Both the position numbers and the translations under genes were made by a program. This document shows positions 60,128-64,000 of a DNA stretch of 64,000 bases, one piece after another. The notes below the pieces were generated by a model. It searched no databases. It worked only from the letters and a program-made list of their open reading frames with translations, and had not been told where the DNA came from. The stretch lies in contig NZ_FSRU01000001.1 in the NCBI RefSeq assembly GCF_900142845.1, forward strand, positions 496,001 to 560,000, given 5' to 3'. This DNA comes from Paraburkholderia phenazinium. GTDB taxonomy: Bacteria > Pseudomonadota > Gammaproteobacteria > Burkholderiales > Burkholderiaceae. Positions within the stretch are counted from its first letter, which is position 1, and every line of letters begins with the position of its first letter.

Positions 60128-61675
60128 ATGTGCGGCATCGTAGGCGTAGTTTCCCAATCCCCGGTCAATCAGCTGATCTATGACAGCCTGCTGCTCCTGC
60201 AGCACCGCGGTCAGGACGCAGCCGGCATTGCGACGGCGAACGGTAGCAATTTCCACATGCATAAGGCCAACGGCATGGTGCGCGACGTGTTCCGCACGCG
60301 CAACATGCGCAGCCTGCCCGGCACCAGCGGTATCGGCCAGGTGCGTTACCCGACGGCCGGTTCCGCGTCGAGCGAAGAGGAAGCCCAGCCGTTCTACGTG
60401 AACGCGCCGTTCGGCATCATCCTTGCCCACAACGGCAACCTGACCAACTGGCAGCAACTGAAAGACGAGATGTTCCGCGTCGATCGCCGCCACATCAACA
60501 CCAATTCCGATACCGAAGTGCTGCTCAACGTGCTCGCGCACGAACTGCAGCTCTCCACCTCCGGCCTGCAAATCGATCCGGCCTCCGTGTTCAAGGCCGT
60601 CTCGGGCGTGCATCGCCGCGTACATGGCTCGTATGCGATCGTTTCGCTGATCGCCGGCTACGGCCTGCTCGCTTTCCGCGACCCGTTCGGTATTCGCCCG
60701 CTGTGCCTCGGCAAGCAGGAAACGGCGCATGGCGTCGAGTGGATCGTGGCTTCGGAATCGGTGGCGATTGAAGGTATCGGCTTCGAATTCGTGCGCGACG
60801 TGGCGCCGGGCGAAGCGCTGTTCATCGACGTCGAAGGCAATCTGCACTCGCAACAGTGCGCGCCGAACGCCAGCCTGAACCCGTGCATTTTCGAACTCGT
60901 GTACCTCGCGCGTCCGGACTCGGTGCTCGACGGCGTGCCGGTCTACAACGTGCGTCTGCGCATGGGCGATTACCTCGCCGAGAAGATCAAGCGCGAACTG
61001 CCGGATGTACCGATCGACGTGGTGATGCCGATTCCCGATTCGTCGCGCCCCGCTGCGATGCAGGTTGCCAAGAAACTCGGCGTCGAGTATCGCGAAGGCT
61101 TCTTCAAGAACCGTTACGTCGGCCGCACCTTCATCATGCCGGGCCAGGCGGTGCGCAAGAAGTCGGTGCGCCAGAAGCTCAACGCCATGGCGATCGAATT
61201 CAAGGGCAAGAACGTGCTGATCGTGGACGACTCGATCGTGCGCGGCACCACCTCGCATGAAATCGTGCAGATGGCGCGCGATGCCGGCGCGAACAAGGTC
61301 ATCTTCGCTTCGGCCGCACCGCCGGTGAAATTCCCGAACGTCTACGGTATCGACATGCCGACGCGCGGCGAACTCGTCGCGCATGGCCGCACGGATGACG
61401 AAGTCGCGCGCATGATCGGCGCGGATCACCTCGTGTACCAGGACGTCGAAGCACTCAAGCAGGCTGTGCGCGATACCAACCCGGCGCTGAAGGAATTCGA
61501 GGCTTCGTGCTTCGACGGCAACTACATCACCGGCGACGTCACCACCGAGTACCTCGACCGCATCGAGACGGCCCGTCTCGCGCCGCAGGCGCAATCGGAC
61601 CGCGACGCGGCCAGCGAAGCGATGGAAGGCGGTGCAGCCCGTTCGCAACTCCACCTGCAGTTGTCGGTGGAGTAA
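60128..61675 (+). CDS. purF: Amidophosphoribosyltransferase
   Basis: The 515-residue protein has MCGIVGVVSQSPVNQLIYDS with the catalytic N-terminal Cys of the glutaminase and LQHRGQDAAGIAT. The C-terminal phosphoribosyltransferase domain has the PRPP loop LIVDDSIVRGTTS and PDSSRPAAMQVAKKLGV. It makes phosphoribosylamine, the first purine step. No propeptide precedes Cys2. Confidence 0.97.
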   Translation: MCGIVGVVSQSPVNQLIYDSLLLLQHRGQDAAGIATANGSNFHMHKANGMVRDVFRTRNMRSLPGTSGIGQVRYPTAGSASSEEEAQPFYVNAPFGIILAHNGNLTNWQQLKDEMFRVDRRHINTNSDTEVLLNVLAHELQLSTSGLQIDPASVFKAVSGVHRRVHGSYAIVSLIAGYGLLAFRDPFGIRPLCLGKQETAHGVEWIVASESVAIEGIGFEFVRDVAPGEALFIDVEGNLHSQQCAPNASLNPCIFELVYLARPDSVLDGVPVYNVRLRMGDYLAEKIKRELPDVPIDVVMPIPDSSRPAAMQVAKKLGVEYREGFFKNRYVGRTFIMPGQAVRKKSVRQKLNAMAIEFKGKNVLIVDDSIVRGTTSHEIVQMARDAGANKVIFASAAPPVKFPNVYGIDMPTRGELVAHGRTDDEVARMIGADHLVYQDVEALKQAVRDTNPALKEFEASCFDGNYITGDVTTEYLDRIETARLAPQAQSDRDAASEAMEGGAARSQLHLQLSVE

Positions 61676-61859
61676 GTCGGCGCCTGACCGGCAGAGCGGC
61701 GCGCAGCGGCCATTCACGCAGCGCGCCACGCATGTTAGGATGACGGCTTGCGTCGATTTGATCTCAGCTTGCGGACGCGGGGCAACCCAAAACAGCTAAA
61801 GCGAACGGTGGAGAAAAGCAGCAACCGTCCGCCGCCGCTCCAGCTTTCCCCCGCACATG
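61676..61859. other. Spacer between purF and its terminator, no gene seen
   Basis: These 184 bases have no coding-like frame. They contain ACGGT...ACCGT (61805-61831) and several GC-rich arms. They may be the purF 3' untranslated region, or a small RNA ending at the terminator at 61860. No known RNA family was recognised. Confidence 0.3.
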
Positions 61860-61894
61860 AAGCCCGCTTATGCCGACGCAAAGCGGGCTTTTTT
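61860..61894 (+). terminator. Rho-independent terminator between purF and metZ
   Basis: AAGCCCGCTT (61860-61869), loop of eleven, AAGCGGGCTT (61881-61890), then a T-run to 61894: a 10-bp perfect stem. Confidence 0.92.
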
Positions 61895-61961
61895 GTTGCC
61901 GGCGCGTTTGACGTTCATGCAGCCTTACGGTGAACGTCGAGCGGTAAGCGCCGGCCTGGAA

Positions 61962-61987
61962 AACGTGGCAACACGTGACGACACGTG
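61962..61987. promoter_or_regulatory. Three helically phased ACGTG motifs before metZ
   Basis: AACGTG (61962-61967), CACGTG (61972-61977) and CACGTG (61982-61987) repeat at exactly 10-bp intervals, ending 21 bases before the metZ ATG. The two CACGTG copies are palindromes. The layout suggests cooperative protein binding on one face of the helix; the protein is unknown. Confidence 0.5.
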
Positions 61988-62008
61988 GAAAATGGAACTA
62001 GAACCAAC

Positions 62009-63199
62009 ATGGACGAATCCCTGAACTTCGACACCCTCGCAGTCCGCTCGGGCACGCTGCGCAGCGACTTCAACGAGCATTCGGAAGCGATTTTCCTCAC
62101 GTCGAGCTTTGTGTTTGCAAGCGCCGCCGACGCCGCGGAACGCTTCAAGAACTCCGAGGACTATTACACGTACTCGCGCTTCACGAATCCCACGGTCACG
62201 ATGTTCCAGGACCGTCTGGCCGCGCTCGAAGGCGGCGAGGCGTGCATGGCGACGGCTTCGGGCATGGCCGCGATCATGTCGGTGGTGATGTCGGCCCTGC
62301 AGGCGGGCGACCACCTCGTCAGCTCGCAGAGCCTGTTCGGTTCGACGCTCGGCATGTTCTCGCAGATCTTCAGCAAGTTCGGCATCACGACCACCTTCGT
62401 CGATCCGACGGATCTCGACGCGTGGAAAAACGCCGTGCGTCCCGAGACGAAGATGTTCTTCCTCGAAACGCCGTCGAACCCGCTGACCGAAATCGCCGAC
62501 ATCGAAGCGATCGGCAAGATTGCGAAGGCCGCGAACGTGCTGTTCGTGGTGGACAACTGTTTCTGCAGCCCGGCCTTGCAGCAGCCTTTGAAGCTCGGCG
62601 CGGACGTCGTGATGCATTCGGCCACCAAGTTCCTCGACGGCCAGGGCCGCGTGCTCGGCGGCGCGCTAGTCGGGTCGAAGAAATTCATCATGGAAAAGGT
62701 GTTTCCGTTCGTGCGCAGCGCCGGACCGACGCTGTCCGCGTTCAACGCTTGGGTGCTGCTCAAGGGCATGGAAACGCTGTCGCTGCGGGTGGAAAAGCAG
62801 TCGGAGAATGCGCTGGAAATCGCCCGTTGGCTGGAAACGCATCCGGCGGTGAATCGTGTGTTCTATCCGGGGCTGGAGTCGCACCCGCAGTTCGAGATTG
62901 CCAAACGTCAGCAGAAAGCGGGCGGCGCGATCGTGTCGTTCGAACTGAAGGGCGATACGCCGGAAGCGCAGCGCGCCAACGCATGGCGCGTGATCGACAG
63001 CACCAGGATCTGCTCGATCACCGGTAATCTCGGCGATACGCGTACGACGATCACCCATCCGGCCACCACGACGCACGGCCGCATCACGCCGGAAGCGCGC
63101 GCGGCAGCGGGCATCACGGAAGGGCTGATCCGTCTGGCGGTCGGGCTGGAGAATGCGGGCGATATCCGCAACGATCTGGCGCGCGGTCTGGCGGGTTAA
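62009..63199 (+). CDS. metZ: O-succinylhomoserine sulfhydrylase
   Basis: The 396-residue protein is a PLP enzyme of the Cys/Met metabolism class. YYTYSRFTNPT and MATASGMAA bind PLP, and the Schiff-base Lys207 is in MHSATKFLDGQGR. SITGNLGDTRTTITHPATTT is at the C-terminus. It makes homocysteine from O-succinylhomoserine and sulfide. The ATG at 62009 is chosen over a GTG at 61985 because the latter lies inside the phased repeats. A 333-base gap with its own terminator separates it from purF. Confidence 0.94.
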   Translation: MDESLNFDTLAVRSGTLRSDFNEHSEAIFLTSSFVFASAADAAERFKNSEDYYTYSRFTNPTVTMFQDRLAALEGGEACMATASGMAAIMSVVMSALQAGDHLVSSQSLFGSTLGMFSQIFSKFGITTTFVDPTDLDAWKNAVRPETKMFFLETPSNPLTEIADIEAIGKIAKAANVLFVVDNCFCSPALQQPLKLGADVVMHSATKFLDGQGRVLGGALVGSKKFIMEKVFPFVRSAGPTLSAFNAWVLLKGMETLSLRVEKQSENALEIARWLETHPAVNRVFYPGLESHPQFEIAKRQQKAGGAIVSFELKGDTPEAQRANAWRVIDSTRICSITGNLGDTRTTITHPATTTHGRITPEARAAAGITEGLIRLAVGLENAGDIRNDLARGLAG

Positions 63200-63211
63200 G
63201 CCGCGATTCCA

Positions 63212-64000
63212 TCAATGGCGCACGGTGCGCCATTGACCGGGTGCTAGCCCGAAGCGCCGCGTGAACGCATGGGTGTAGGCGCTCTGATCGCCAAAGCCCA
63301 CTTCAAGCGCGATGTCGGTCAGCGAACGCCGCGGATCGGCGAGTAGCGTGATCGAGGTATCGAGCCGCAGACGCTGCAGATAGCGATGCGGCGTCTCGCC
63401 GAACGCTTCGATAAACAACTGATGGAAACGCCGCATGCCGAAGCCGCAATGCGCGGCGAGATCGGCGATGCGCAGCGGCTCCGAGAGATGCGTGCGCAGC
63501 CAGCGGTCGATGCGCACGAAGTCAAGACCGGCGCCAGGCGCGCCGTCGCCGCCGAGCGCGGCGGATTGCGTCGTGCCGGCGTCCGCCAGCATGGCCGCGC
63601 ACAGGCGCGCGGCGGCATCCCAGTGAAAACGCCGCACGGCGAGGTCGTCGCCGGCTTGCATGCCGCCCGTCGCGCGGGCGGCAATGCTATGCACGAGCTG
63701 CGTCAGCGACGCATCCACTGAGACAGCCCGCGCGCGGTCGAACAAACGTTCCGGCACCGCGAGTGACGTCGCAGGCAGATCCAGCACGAGTTGCCGGTTC
63801 TCGCCGATCCCCGCGTAGTCGTGCTGCGCGCCGGCGGGAATCAGCCACGCCGAACCGGCATCGATCAATTGACCGACCCCGTCTACGCTCATCTCCATTG
63901 CGCCGTCGAGCCCCAGCACGACCTGATGAAAGTCGTGCACATCCGACGCCTCGATTGCGCCATAGCGGCGCAACGAAACGCTGGGAGCGGCGACGGCAGC
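63212..64000 (-). CDS. AraC-family regulator, 5' end beyond the window
   Basis: The minus-strand frame stays open to the window edge, so the true start is outside; a TTG at 63973 is the only candidate inside. The N-terminal cupin-type sensor (VHDFHQVVLGLDGAMEMSVD, IPAGAQHDYAG) and the C-terminal double helix-turn-helix (LRIADLAAHCGFGMRRFHQL, SLTDIALEVGFGDQSAYTHA, FTRRFGLAPGQWR) are clear. It is convergent with metZ, 12 bases apart. The regulated genes are unknown. Confidence 0.88.
   Translation of the reverse strand, partial: AAVAAPSVSLRRYGAIEASDVHDFHQVVLGLDGAMEMSVDGVGQLIDAGSAWLIPAGAQHDYAGIGENRQLVLDLPATSLAVPERLFDRARAVSVDASLTQLVHSIAARATGGMQAGDDLAVRRFHWDAAARLCAAMLADAGTTQSAALGGDGAPGAGLDFVRIDRWLRTHLSEPLRIADLAAHCGFGMRRFHQLFIEAFGETPHRYLQRLRLDTSITLLADPRRSLTDIALEVGFGDQSAYTHAFTRRFGLAPGQWRTVRH

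Noticed and set aside
61741..61860. SAM-type riboswitch upstream of metZ
   Set aside because: Only an AGCTAAAGCG stretch recalls SAM-II. The pairing pattern is not evident, and a strong terminator separates this region from metZ, so no call is made.

Overview
The window is high-GC, densely coded DNA of a Burkholderia-type betaproteobacterium, most likely a Paraburkholderia and probably its second chromosome. The reasons are the linkage leuCDB-asd-fimV-truA-trpFB-methyltransferase-trpA-accD-folC, the sdhCDAB-sdhE-gltA cluster beside mdh and a GntR regulator, and an intracellular polyhydroxybutyrate depolymerase. The species is an inference from gene order and protein style; no search was run.

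Layout. 1-8.8 kb holds housekeeping and accessory single genes: the end of an AGE-family epimerase, an MgtC-like membrane protein, several uncharacterised small or secreted proteins, a hydroxyacyl-CoA dehydrogenase, a flavin reductase, a cupin, PhaZ and a glutathione S-transferase. 8.8-17.5 kb holds a Cache-domain chemoreceptor, a hipBA toxin-antitoxin module with a doubled operator, a copper ATPase behind a CueR-type promoter, a PaiB-like protein and a DUF1254 lipoprotein. 17.7-26.3 kb holds a giant AsmA-like DUF748 protein and a four-gene signalling locus: an OmpA-like lipoprotein, a LuxR-type response regulator, a membrane histidine-kinase homologue that has lost its phospho-His but keeps an Hpt domain, and a membrane protein.

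26.4-41.2 kb is a central-carbon block. acnA, prpD, a small MliC-like secreted protein, prpC, a CitE-like lyase and mdh lie on the minus strand. A GntR/UTRA regulator, sdhCDAB, sdhE and gltA lie on the plus strand. A 20-bp perfect palindrome and a strong mdh promoter lie between the two halves. 41.2-43.7 kb holds an AraC regulator and a DUF1479 gene, with a 13-bp tandem repeat in the leader of the latter.

43.9-63.2 kb is a long plus-strand biosynthetic block: leucine (leuCDB), the aspartate family (asd), polar protein FimV, tRNA pseudouridine synthase, tryptophan (trpF, trpB, an orphan adenine methyltransferase, trpA), fatty acid (accD), folate (folC), a SPOR protein, cvpA, purF and metZ. An AraC regulator runs off the right edge.

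The most interesting candidates for undescribed biology are a Thr/Ile/Lys-rich 42-codon ORF followed by competing hairpins directly before asd (a possible attenuator), the degenerate kinase-Hpt signalling locus, and the twin inverted-repeat operator of hipBA.
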